From the NCBI GenBank assembly GCA_026936335.1, contig JAPMXV010000054.1:248001-312000 (forward strand): 64,000 nucleotides of DNA, given 5' to 3'. This document shows positions 24,801 through 34,524 of this stretch, in pieces. The position numbers were made by a program, and so were the translations under genes. The notes under the pieces were generated by a model that was not told the origin of the DNA, searched no databases, and saw only the letters and a list, made by a program, of their open reading frames with translations. Numbering within the stretch: position 1 is the stretch's first letter; every line of letters begins with the position of its first letter. This stretch comes from Mantamonas sphyraenae (Eukaryota > CRuMs > Mantamonadidae).

Positions 24801-27800
24801 GCGTCTGTCGCTCGTCGTCAGACAGGTTGATGGATTGGAACGAATCCTGGGTGTTGTAAGATTGATATGCTTGGGATTCGCTTGTACGCTGCTGTTGTCC
24901 GGGGTTGAACATCTGTTCTCCCTGCAGTTGCTGCTGTCCGGGGTTGAACATTCCACCATCAAACTCCTGCGGCTGCTGCTGCTGTCCGGGGTTGAACATT
25001 CCTCCATCAAACTCCTGCGGCTGCTGCTGCTGTCCGGGGTTGAACATTCCACCGTCAAACTCCTGCGGCTGCTGCTGCTGTCCGGGGTTGAACATTCCTC
25101 CATCAAACTCCTGCGGCTGCTGCTGTTGCTGTTGTCCAGGGTTGAACATTCCACCATCAAACTCCTGCGGCTGCTGCTGTTGCTGTTGTCCAGGGTTGAA
25201 CATTCCACCATCAAACTCCTGCGGCTGCTGCTGCCGTCCGGGGTTGAACATCCCACCGTCAAACTCCTGCGGTTGCTGCTGTTGTCCGGGGTGGAACATC
25301 TGTTCTCCCTGCTGCTGCTGCTGTCCGGGGTTGAACATTCCACCATCAAACTCCTGCGGCTGCTGCTGCTGTCCAGGGTTGAACATCCCACAGTCAAACT
25401 CCTGCGGCTGCTGCTGCTGTCCAGGGTTGAACATCTGTTCTCCCTGCTGTTGCTGCTGTCCAGGGTTGAACATTCCACCATCAAACTCCTGCGGCTGCTG
25501 CTGCTGTCCGGGGTTGAACATCCCACCGTCAAACTCCTGCGGTTGCTGCTGCTGTCCGGGGTTGAACATTCCACCATCAAACTCCTGCGGCTGCTGCTGC
25601 TGTCCAGGATTGAACATCCCACCATCAAACTCCTGCGGTTGCTGCTGCTGTCCGGGGTTGAACATTCCACCATCAAACTCCTGCGGTTGCTGCTGTTGTC
25701 CGGGGTTGAACATCTGTTCTCCCTGCTGTTGCTGCTGTCCAGGGTTGAACATTCCACCATCAAACTCCTGCGGCTGCTGCTGCTGTCCGGGGTTGAACAT
25801 TCCACCATCAAACTCCTGCGGCTGCTGCTGCTGTCCAGGATTGAACATCCCACCATCAAACTCCTGCGGCTGCTGCTGCTGTCCAGGATTGAACATCCCT
25901 CCGTCAAACTCCTGCGGTTGCTGCTGCTGTCCAGGGTGGAACATCTGTTCTCCCTGCTGTTGCTGCTGTCCAGGGTTGAACATTCCACCATCAAACTCCT
26001 GCGGTTGCTGCTGCTGTCCGGGGTTGAACATTCCACCATCAAACTCCTGCGGCTGCTGCTGCTGTCCGGGGTTGAACATTCCACCATCAAACTCCTGCGG
26101 TTGCTGCTGCTGTCCGGGGTTGAACATTCCACCATCAAACTCCTGCGGCTGCTGCTGCTGTCCGGGGTTGAACATTCCACCATCAAACTCCTGCGGTTGC
26201 TGCTGCTGTCCGGGGTTGAACATTCCACCATCAAACTCCTGCGGCTGCTGCTGCTGTCCGGTTGTTGAACATTCCACCATCAAACTCCTGCGGTTGCTGC
26301 TGCTGTCCGGGGTTGAACATTCCACCATCAAACTCCTGCGGCTGCTGCTGCTGTCCGGGGTTGAACATTCCACCATCAAACTCCTGCGGTTGCTGCTGCT
26401 GTCCGGGGTTGAACATTCCACCATCAAACTCCTGCGGCTGCTGCTGCTGTCCAGGGTTGAACATTCCACCATCAAATTCCTGCGGCTGCGGCTGCTGTCC
26501 GGGGTTGAACATCCCTCCGTCAAACTCTCCAACAGGGGCACTACCCACACTCCGTGCGGGCTCGCTACCTCCACCAAACATGCTCCCAGCATCAAATTCT
26601 TGCACTGGTGCACTCACCACACTCCCTGCTGGCGTGCCTCCAAACAGCGCCCCCGCGTCAAAATCGGCCACCACTGGAGCGCTCCTTTCACTTTTGGCCG
26701 GATCTTCACTCCCAAACAGACTCGATCCATCAAACTCCTCCACACGGGCTCTGGTGTTGTAAAACTCTGCCTGCTCTCCAACCGTTCCGTCGTAACTGCC
26801 CATCTCCTCCGGCTGCACTCCGCCGAAAGGATCCAACGACGTGGGCACTGACCCCACACTTCGTGCTCCATCGTCTCCACCCATGCCTTCTGAGTTGTCC
26901 CTGACCATCGGTGCACTCACCACGCTCCCTGCTGGTGTGCCTCCAAACAGCGATCCAGCGTCGAAATCCTCCATCACTGGCCCCGTTGCCATCCCATTGC
27001 CATTCCCCTGTCCAAACATGGATCCTGCATCGAATTCTTCCACTGCACCCGCACCCGGTCCTCCGTGCGACCCACCGAAGAGAGAGCCCCCATCAAACTC
27101 GTCCAGACCTCCGCCTCCCAGTTGTGACCCGTCAAACTCCCCACCCAGCACCACTTGCCCCTCTTGTACCCCACCAAACACATCGTCGCCACCACTGCTG
27201 CTTCCTCCAAACAACGCTCCACCGTCAAACTCTTGCACAGGCGGTCCCTGGGCGTTGCTTTCCTCATCCAGCCCAAACACCTCGATCACCCCTCCTGTCT
27301 TCTGCGCCGGAGAAAGCTCGCCACTGCTTCCTCCAAACAGGCTTCCTCCGTCAAACTCCTCCACTTGCACCGTCGACACAACTCTCGGTGCTTCTGGGGA
27401 TGCAGCTGCCCCAAACAACGCCGATCCGTCCCAATCCGCTGGCCCTCCTCCAGAATTCTCCGCATTTCCTGCCGGAGCCTCACCTCCTGCCTGTGACTTC
27501 TCTTCCTCTTGCTTCTCTCCACCTGCCACTGCTTCTGTGTCCTCTCCGTCGATGTTCTCTTCTCCGTTGTCATCTTCATCCCCTCTGAGCTGTTCCCCGC
27601 CGTCACCACTGCCCTCTGCCAGCGCCACGTCGTCGCTCATCGCCGCAGCTTCGGCGCCCGCCGTAGCCACCTCCATCTCCTCTCCCTCCACCACGTCTGC
27701 CTCTGACTCCTTGTTATCCTCTTCTTGTTCCTTCTCCTCTTCCTCTGAAGAATCCATGCCTACATCCGTCTCCAGGCCGCCCTCAGTATCCGCGGCGCTT

Positions 27801-28033
27801 GCGTTTGCGCTTGGTGACGTCTCTCCCGACTCCTCCTTCCTCTGACGTGTCGTTCCTTGCCATTCCCCTTCATCCACCTCCGTTTCATCCAACTCCACGT
27901 CCTCGCGCGTCTCTTTCGTGCTCACCAGCGGCTCCACCGCCTCTTGCTGCGGGTCCATGCCGTTTCGCGTGTTGGCCGATCCCGCGCGTCCAACATGTGC
28001 ATTGGCCGTTCTCGACACAACCCCAGACACCAT
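21877..28033 (-). CDS. SEC16: SEC16-like COPII scaffold with large Gln-rich tandem repeat (1-base frameshift)
   Basis: Organises ER exit sites and COPII assembly. About 2050 residues if read as one protein from ATG 28033 (alternative ATG 27958). Order: acidic N-terminus; short EFDGG/FDAGSMFGG repeats; roughly 30 copies of a 16-residue EFDGGMFNPGQQQQPQ unit; then the Sec16 central conserved domain (about 24.4-23.4 kb on the minus strand) with MQGERLQACQLAVQHQLW, DHALLLASHL, WQENLAMMLTNRT and LCYILAGEDLG. A Gln/Gly/Tyr-rich region follows. The C-terminal Sec16 motif contains KKKTEEAKPAAKKANVGKK, FYFDEAAGKWRKRG. The reading frame changes once inside the repeat near 26265, where one repeat carries one base more than its neighbours. 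Without that base the frame runs through to TGA 21877. Confidence 0.88.
24893..26530 (-). repeat. 48-bp tandem array encoding a Gln-rich 16-residue unit
   Basis: About 30 copies of a 48-bp unit, near-identical and mostly coding EFDGGMFNPGQQQQPQ. Variant units carry QGEQMFHPG or QGEQMFNPG, extra Gln pairs, and single changes (EFDCG, PGRQQ). Because the period is a multiple of three, all frames on both strands stay open, which creates spurious long ORFs. A 1-base length difference near 26265 shifts the SEC16 frame. Confidence 0.95.
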
Positions 28034-28145
28034 TCATGGTTCATATCACCCGTCTTTGCGCAACTCTACCCTTGCAATGCAACCGCGCATGGGGGCGCAC
28101 CGGCGGCCAACCTGCGCTTCAAGTCGTCGTTCCAAACACACGAGA

Positions 28146-29714
28146 ATGGAAGACAATTCAGAGTTTGTGGACATCGAAGAGGCTGAAATCGTGGACATCG
28201 ACGAGGAGACGGAGGAAGACCCTGAAGCCAAGGGCAAAGAGACGCAGGAGGACGCCGACGAGCTGGGCAACGACGACGACGACGAGACTCCCTTGACGGA
28301 GGAGGAGATGGCAGAGCTGCTGAGCCAGGAAGAGGTGACCAACTCCTTTGGTGTCGTATTGGGCCAGGAGGACCTCGACCTGGACTCGGAGGAGGTGCAA
28401 GCAGGTGAGTTTTCGGAGAAGTGCATTTCCGTCCGGAAAGCTGCCCAGACGACCATGGATTCCGTCTTGCCGCCAGAAGGCGTGTCGCACGTGCGCTGAC
28501 ACCGATGTGGCTTGTATGCACTGGCAAACTGCGGTACAGAAATTGCAAGGCAGAACGACGAGGGCGAAGTGGAATACCTGAACATGCCCATGGACACGGA
28601 CGCAGTGCGGGTGTTCGAAGAGCATCAGGGACCCGTGTACACATTGGACGTGAGTCAAGACGGCAAGTTGGTGGTGAGTGGCGACGAGGAAGAGGTCGCG
28701 CTTCTGTGGAATCTGGAAGACGGAAGCGTACTGCATCGACTGGAAGGGCACACAGACACAATCATGGTGGCCGCTTTCAGTGCAGACAACACATATGTGG
28801 CCACTGCTTCGCTGGACGGCACCGTACGCGTGTGGAGCCCAGAAACCGGCGAGCTGGTGGCGGAACTGGATGGACCCGGAGGCGGAATCCTGTGGATGAC
28901 CTGGCACCCCAAGGGGAACGTCATCCTGGCTGGTTCGGAGGATCAGACGTGTTGGATGTGGAATGTCCCCAAGGCCATGTGCATGCAGGTGCTTGCAGGC
29001 CACCAGGCCCCTGTAACAGTGGGTGGCTTCACACCTGACGGCAAGCAGATTGTCACAGGCAGCGAGGATGGCGTGCTGATGGTGTGGGACCCGAAGCAGG
29101 GTACGTCGACACACGTCATTGAAGGTGGTCTCTTCCTGCAGGATGCTCTTACCTGCTTGGCTTTCCATCCAGAGAGCACACTGGTGATGGCAGGCGACAT
29201 GGACGGCAAGGTGGCCCTGGTCAACGTGCAGTCCGGCAAGACGCTCAAGATTTTGGACGGACACAAGGAAAGCGTCGAGTCACTCCTGTTTATGGATCAA
29301 TTGGGCCTGGCTGTGACAGGCGCCGTGGACGGACGCATCAATGTGTACGACTTGGGGCGACAGAAGCTGAGGCACAGCATGCAGCATGAGGACTGTGTCA
29401 CAAAGCTGATTATGCTGGGCAGCGAGTCTCCTATTCTCGTTTCCACATCGGTGGATTGCACCGTGGCCATGTGGGACGCCCGCTCGGGAGAAAAGCTGCG
29501 CGAACTGCGTGGCCATCAGCAAACCATTCTGGATGTCAAGGTTGTGCCCAACGCAAACCTGCTAGTCACTTCCAGCGACGACCAGACCTGCATGGTATTT
29601 TCCTTGGCAGAAGACGAAGACGAGGAGGAGCAAGGCGAGGCGGGATCCAGCAGCAGCAGCAGCAGCAGCAGCAGCTCTGGCGCTGAAGAGGTGGATGTGA
29701 ATGAAGCGCTTTGA
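28146..29714 (+). CDS. AAMP: AAMP/Sqt1-like WD40 repeat protein
   Basis: Beta-propeller protein; the yeast relative Sqt1 is a chaperone for ribosomal protein uL16, and animal AAMP binds signalling proteins. Exons 28146-28404 and 28540-29714 give 477 residues. The acidic N-terminus (rich in Glu/Asp, residues 1-85) is typical of AAMP. Around seven or eight WD repeats follow, for example GPVYTLDVSQDGKLVVSG, HTDTIMVAAFSADNTYVATAS, DGTVRVWSPETG, GSEDQTCWMWNVP and HQQTILDVKVVPNANLLVTSS. The C-terminus is acidic with a run of about eleven Ser. Divergent from SEC16 with 112 bp between the start codons. Confidence 0.9.
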
Positions 29715-29812
29715 GGAACCCTTGGTACACGATGTTTACTTTGCTAGTGAATATTCGATGCGGTGGATGTTGGTTGAGGGATGGTGCAATGCTGTCGGAT
29801 GGTGCGAGCGAA

Positions 29813-30586
29813 TCAATGGCTGCCGAAAATGCTCTTGAGCTCGGTGCGCAGCCAGCTGGTGTACCGCAGTGGTCGCACGATAACGTCGTTCTTGAGCCAG
29901 GAAATCTCCATAAATCGGATTGCAGAAACGCGGGCGCCCTTCTTGGGGCGGATGCTGAGTTCACTTGTCGAGGCCGGAACGTCAAAGTACTCGAGGACGT
30001 CCTCGAGGTGGATAGAGAAGCTTTGGCACATCTCGTAGTCCTTGACAGAGACTTCAGGCAGATCGTTTTGCATGCTATGCGTCTCTGTGAGTTTCTTGAG
30101 CTTCCTCTTGAGCTGCGAAAGCTTACGCTGGGCCTCGGTTTCAGAAAAGGCTTCTGTGCTGCTGCGCTTGGAAACAAAGTCGATTTCCTGGATAATAGTG
30201 CGGACGGCAGCGTCAACAAAGGTCTCCTCGGGCCGCACGTGCGAGCCAGGCACCTCCCATTTGCCTGGGTAGATGACGTTTGTGGGTGACCTCTGTTGCA
30301 CGAGGAGCAGCCCATCCGAGTTGACTACAAACACGTAGACGGCCCTGTGCCACAGACCTGCGCTGTGAATCTCTTCACTAGTAGCATTGCGTACGCGGTT
30401 GCCCGTTGGGTCGGCGTACACGTCGAGGATCTCGCTCCAGGAGTTGTCCGAGCCACCAAAGACGAATGTGCTCGTAGACTTTTCTTGAGCGACCTCGGGC
30501 TCGACCATGACGAGGTGCAGGAACACATAAGCGATAACCATGGATGCCAATGCAGGTGCCACGGCATTGAATGCCCTCTTTGTCAT
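29813..30586 (-). CDS. Membrane-anchored Nudix-like hydrolase with degenerate Nudix box
   Basis: Single exon, 257 residues, start ATG 30586. Residues about 8-28 form a hydrophobic signal anchor (NAVAPALASMVIAYVFLHLV), so the enzyme domain is probably lumenal or extracellular. The Nudix fold is recognisable: HRAVYVFVVNSDGLLLVQQRS, YPGKWEVPGSHVRPEETFVDAAVRTI. This layout resembles the IDI-like Nudix subfamily. The Nudix box consensus REUxEExGU reads RTIIQEIDF here, so one or more metal-binding Glu are replaced and activity is uncertain. A basic, helical insertion of about 35 residues follows the box. The substrate cannot be named. Confidence 0.75.
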   Translation of the reverse strand: MTKRAFNAVAPALASMVIAYVFLHLVMVEPEVAQEKSTSTFVFGGSDNSWSEILDVYADPTGNRVRNATSEEIHSAGLWHRAVYVFVVNSDGLLLVQQRSPTNVIYPGKWEVPGSHVRPEETFVDAAVRTIIQEIDFVSKRSSTEAFSETEAQRKLSQLKRKLKKLTETHSMQNDLPEVSVKDYEMCQSFSIHLEDVLEYFDVPASTSELSIRPKKGARVSAIRFMEISWLKNDVIVRPLRYTSWLRTELKSIFGSH

Positions 30587-31024
30587 TGTGGTGAGCTTGT
30601 TTGACCGAGAAAGGGGGAATATGAAGGACGTTGGCCGTTTCCAGAGTGGCAACGCTCGTGGGAGTCGATCTGCGCGTGGACGGTTTGGCAATCCAGACGC
30701 AACGGGTGGATACAAACGGGATGGCACTGAAAGTCCACTTGTTGAAAGCGGATGCAGGTGGTTTTCAGAACTGGACTGGACCAGAGTCGTGCGGATGGAA
30801 CCGAGGGACCTGGAGCAGGGGTGCTGGCGTTTTTGCTGGACGGGTTTGGGCGAAAGCAGGCACTGACACACATTCAGAATGCACTGTGCACACGACAACG
30901 GTGAAAGGAGTGCGTCCATCGACCAACGATGAGAATGCAGTGCAGGACCTACGTGCCCGGATGTGGGGAAGCCGCGCCGCACCGGCCAACACATCGGGTG
31001 GCACACTTGTTCGGAAACACCAGA
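30587..31024. other. Divergent intergenic region
   Basis: About 440 bp between the Nudix-like gene and the start of the polytopic membrane protein. Reading frames exist but none has family resemblance; I see no defined regulatory element. An upstream in-frame ATG at 30929 would extend the membrane protein by 32 residues. Confidence 0.5.
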
Positions 31025-34000
31025 ATGCGTTCCATCAACACCTTGTACTGTGTTTTCATTGTGGTTTCACTGATTGCAGTGCAGCCAGTCCAGGGCGGGG
31101 GCTCGTTTGGCCGCTGCGCATTTACTGCCGCGAGCAACTCGTTTGCCTCCAAGACACCAACGACGTCCAACACTGCATCGAGCCAACTTGAAGTGTCAAG
31201 GAACCAAAGCTACGCTCTGGCCACGGCTTCGTCGTTCTGTTCCGACACGACTGCATTGATCGAGCCGCAGGTTCTTTCGCAGTTTGTGCTGACACGCAAC
31301 ACCTTCCTCGACATCAGTGTGAGCGCAATGCTTCACGCAGACAGCGAGACACCAGTGGCTGTGGTTCGGTACCAGGGCCCTGTGCTTGTTCTCGTAGACA
31401 TCAAGGGCAACTGGCTGGCCAAATATACGCGTTCGGCCGGAAGGGAGACAATCACGAAGATTCCTGAAGTTTCGTCGGGTCCGGGTGGCGGCGGCGTGAG
31501 TGTCTGCAGTGGGCTGACATCGCTGCGGGCAGGAAACACATTTGTGTCGTTGTGGACGGACGGCATGCTCGTGCTGCATGACAGCACTGGTTCGGCGTTG
31601 CATCAGCTGCACGTGTCAAACAACACCGGTGGGGATCCTGGCTCGACTTCCATGTTCGAGGCAGGCAGAGACGTACATGGCAACGAAGCGGTGTTTATTG
31701 CCTTTCAGAAGAGTGTGTTTGTGGTGCGCGTGGATGGCAACGCAAGATTGACGATGGTATCGTCGGTGGAGCTGCACTCGCCTTCGATTTCCCAAACTGT
31801 GGGCCAGCCCCTGGCCTTGCGCCAGAGTGCTTCGTCGGGAAATCTGGTGGTCCAATGGTGGCGTGGCAACCAGTGGACTCTTTCCATGTATGCGATGTCG
31901 TCAACAGGCCTGTCTTCGGCGCCGTTGTGGACATTCAACCACACATGTCGTTCGCTCCCGTACTCCGTGAACACGGGTGGTCCATCCAACTCGGGATCCC
32001 TGTGCAAACTGGCTCCGGCTCCTGTGTTTAGTGGCAGCCAACTGATTGTAGCCAACTCGTACGGTGACGTGGAGGCCTTGGACGAAACAACGGGCGCACG
32101 TGCGTGGCGCTTTGGACGCGAAACACTTGGGTGCAAGTTTGACGCCGATTCCAAGGACGGACGGATCACAGCCTGCTTCGTGACGCCAGCAGGATTGGCC
32201 ACGGTGCCCGTGACGCGCAAGGATCGGTTTGGCAAAGCCCTTGCGCCCACGCTGTTCCTGAATTGGATTACATCGTCGGCTACACATGCCTCGCGCACGG
32301 CAGCAATAGACGTTGCCACGCAAAAGATCCGATGGATCCAGTCATTCCCCGAGGAGGTCCAGGATGTGTGGGACGCGATGGAGGAGGAGGCAGAAGGTGT
32401 GCGCATGCGCCAGGTGGTGGTTGAGTACGCCACGAAAGGCTCGTTCAGTGGCGAGTGCAGGGTAATGTCGATTGCAGACGCGCGTGTGCTGGGCTGCACG
32501 ACACGACAGGGTTTTGCACACATGGAGGACATCGGCAATGCGGCGATTGTGCAAACCATCAACGAAGACTACCTGAGCTCACAAATTGGCGCCGTGGCGA
32601 CGGCAGGGCGCTTCTTCACAAAGACTTGGATTGGTTCTGTGCCAACGTTGCAATGGACAGGCTGTCCCGCAAACCTGAGCGGTCCATTCTGCACGTCGTG
32701 TGCGCAGGGCGAGTTTTTCAGCCGGTCGACCAAATCGTGCGAGACATGCACAACAGCCAACACGTGGGTGCTTGTCATTGGAATGCTTGTGTTTGCCGGT
32801 GCGTTTGCAGGGTTGGAGGTGCTCCCGCACAAGGAGGAGGATTCCGGGGTGCAGTACACCCTGCTGGGCTTTGTGTCGTTTGCACAGGTGAACGCACTGC
32901 TGTTTGACTTTCGCACGGTGAACATTTTCGTGCCCCAGTCCCTGAAGCAGATGTATGCGTGGCTGCGGGTCTTTCTGCCTTCGCTCGACGCCGTGTCGCC
33001 CGCGTGTGTGTTTGGCGACAGTGTGCCCGAGTATGTGCTGGCCATCCTGTTCTACGTGACGATTTTGGTGCTGTTGACACTCGAGTTTGGTCTGTCCGCG
33101 GCAATTGCGGCGTACCGTGTGCGCAAGGGTAAGGCCAGGGATGGCTCGTGGGCAACGGAGTGCAAGGAGGTTTTTGGGCGCACTGTGCTGTCGTCGTTCC
33201 TGGTGTTGGTGCTGCCGATGATGCAGCGTTTGTTTGACACACTGAACTGTGTGCCGCTGGGGTCGCCCGTGTCGGTGTTGCGCACGGATCCCACCATCCT
33301 GTGTTTCCGCGAGGAGTGGTATGCGGTGTTTACGGTCAACATGGTCGGCACGGTGGTGTTTGTGTTTGCCCCTCTGCTGTGTCTGTGGGTGTTGCTGAAC
33401 CGTCTGGACCTGGGCCACTTCCAGAACGATTCGCTGGTGGCCGCGTCGCTGAGCGCTGTGACGGCAAAGTTTTCGCGCAATGGATCGCGTTTCGAGATGG
33501 TGCAGATCGGCAGAAAGGCGGTGCTAGCGTTTTTGGCAGCGTTTGCAACCAACACGGGTGGCTCGTGGTCATCGATGGTGCTGATTTTCAATGGTTTGAC
33601 ATTGATGTACTTGATGCTGAAGAATCCGTTTGACAACCGCATGTCGCATTGGTTTGAGCTGACCAGTGCGTTTGTGACATTGTTCAACGCCGTGATCTTC
33701 CTGGTGCAGGGTATGAACGTGACCGAGCCGACCAAGGAGACGTTCGAAGCGTTTGAAATGGTTGGCTGGGTCCAGGTGGGCCTGTCCGGTGTGGTGGCCT
33801 TGTTTGCGGCGGTGATGATGGCGTCGCGGAAGAAGAAGACGGCGGAGGAGAAGGAACCGATGCATGGGAAGCGGGTTCACGAGGTGGATTTCATGCAGGG
33901 CCTGGACGAGGCGAGGCCCGCGTGGTACGCGATGTTGTGGACACGAGTGGTGCCTGTGGATGAGGCTAGGGCCCGAGGTGCATTGGCCACACAGATTGTG

Positions 34001-34501
34001 TTTGGTGTCGGTGTGTTTGCAGTGCTGCTCAGCAACGTGCTGTCGTTTGTGGAGGTGTTTGTGACGTGCGGATCGGATGCACAGTGCATCAACGCTGCGT
34101 ACACGCCTGTGATGAATTTGCTTGCGTTTGTAATGATGATGGTTTCGCTGCCTCTGATGGCCCGAATGGTGAAGATGCACTGCGTCGAAGTGCTGGAACA
34201 CGAGAAGAAGCTGCACGCAAGCGAAGACGATCAGGTGCTGCTGCGCGATTTGGAAGACGGTCCGGCTTTGTGGCTGAACGGAATCTTGACGTGGCTGGGT
34301 GTGGCGTGCCTGGTTGTGATGGTGCCAGTGGTGGTGGCTCGTTTCGAGCTGGCAACGTACTTGACGCTGGTGGGCGTTCGAACTGTGTTCAACTCTGTCA
34401 TGATTGGCATCACACTGCGCATGCTGTCGACTCTGGCCGGAATGGTGGACTGTGTGGGCCAGGTGGAGACTGTGGAGCTTCTTGTTCTTGAGCGAGTGTG
34501 A
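31025..34501 (+). CDS. Large polytopic membrane protein with propeller-like ectodomain, unknown function
   Basis: Single exon; I place the start at ATG 31025 because it begins a classic signal peptide (MRSINTLYCVFIVVSLIAV); ATG 30929 is upstream in frame. About 1158 residues. The first 570 or so residues look like an extracellular beta-propeller with quinoprotein-like repeats (for example SYGDVEALDETTGARAWRF, and blocks with GNTFVSLWTDGMLVLHD). A small Cys-rich module (GCPANLSGPFCTSC, then CETC) joins it to about ten hydrophobic segments (TWVLVIGMLVFAGAFAG, VLAILFYVTILVLLTLEFGL, YAVFTVNMVGTVVFVFAPLL and others). The C-terminus is short. The layout recalls protist receptor- or channel-like proteins, but I do not recognise a family. 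Function unknown. Confidence 0.75.
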   Translation: MRSINTLYCVFIVVSLIAVQPVQGGGSFGRCAFTAASNSFASKTPTTSNTASSQLEVSRNQSYALATASSFCSDTTALIEPQVLSQFVLTRNTFLDISVSAMLHADSETPVAVVRYQGPVLVLVDIKGNWLAKYTRSAGRETITKIPEVSSGPGGGGVSVCSGLTSLRAGNTFVSLWTDGMLVLHDSTGSALHQLHVSNNTGGDPGSTSMFEAGRDVHGNEAVFIAFQKSVFVVRVDGNARLTMVSSVELHSPSISQTVGQPLALRQSASSGNLVVQWWRGNQWTLSMYAMSSTGLSSAPLWTFNHTCRSLPYSVNTGGPSNSGSLCKLAPAPVFSGSQLIVANSYGDVEALDETTGARAWRFGRETLGCKFDADSKDGRITACFVTPAGLATVPVTRKDRFGKALAPTLFLNWITSSATHASRTAAIDVATQKIRWIQSFPEEVQDVWDAMEEEAEGVRMRQVVVEYATKGSFSGECRVMSIADARVLGCTTRQGFAHMEDIGNAAIVQTINEDYLSSQIGAVATAGRFFTKTWIGSVPTLQWTGCPANLSGPFCTSCAQGEFFSRSTKSCETCTTANTWVLVIGMLVFAGAFAGLEVLPHKEEDSGVQYTLLGFVSFAQVNALLFDFRTVNIFVPQSLKQMYAWLRVFLPSLDAVSPACVFGDSVPEYVLAILFYVTILVLLTLEFGLSAAIAAYRVRKGKARDGSWATECKEVFGRTVLSSFLVLVLPMMQRLFDTLNCVPLGSPVSVLRTDPTILCFREEWYAVFTVNMVGTVVFVFAPLLCLWVLLNRLDLGHFQNDSLVAASLSAVTAKFSRNGSRFEMVQIGRKAVLAFLAAFATNTGGSWSSMVLIFNGLTLMYLMLKNPFDNRMSHWFELTSAFVTLFNAVIFLVQGMNVTEPTKETFEAFEMVGWVQVGLSGVVALFAAVMMASRKKKTAEEKEPMHGKRVHEVDFMQGLDEARPAWYAMLWTRVVPVDEARARGALATQIVFGVGVFAVLLSNVLSFVEVFVTCGSDAQCINAAYTPVMNLLAFVMMMVSLPLMARMVKMHCVEVLEHEKKLHASEDDQVLLRDLEDGPALWLNGILTWLGVACLVVMVPVVVARFELATYLTLVGVRTVFNSVMIGITLRMLSTLAGMVDCVGQVETVELLVLERV

Positions 34502-34524
34502 GAATGAGAAATGAATGAACGAAA

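Noticed and set aside
24893-26530. CRISPR-like regular repeats
   Set aside because: Units are contiguous, have no spacers and encode protein; the host is eukaryotic.
24460-26851. Two long plus-strand ORFs (about 600 residues each) across the SEC16 repeat
   Set aside because: The 48-bp period keeps all frames open; the translations are repetitive shadows, and the conserved SEC16 domain is on the minus strand.
29813-30586. Isopentenyl-diphosphate isomerase (IDI)
   Set aside because: The fold resembles IDI-like Nudix proteins, but the catalytic Cys/Glu context and Nudix box are not conserved, so I kept a neutral name.
30583-30873. Small minus-strand ORF upstream of the Nudix-like gene
   Set aside because: No motif, no good start context, and lies in a divergent intergenic region.
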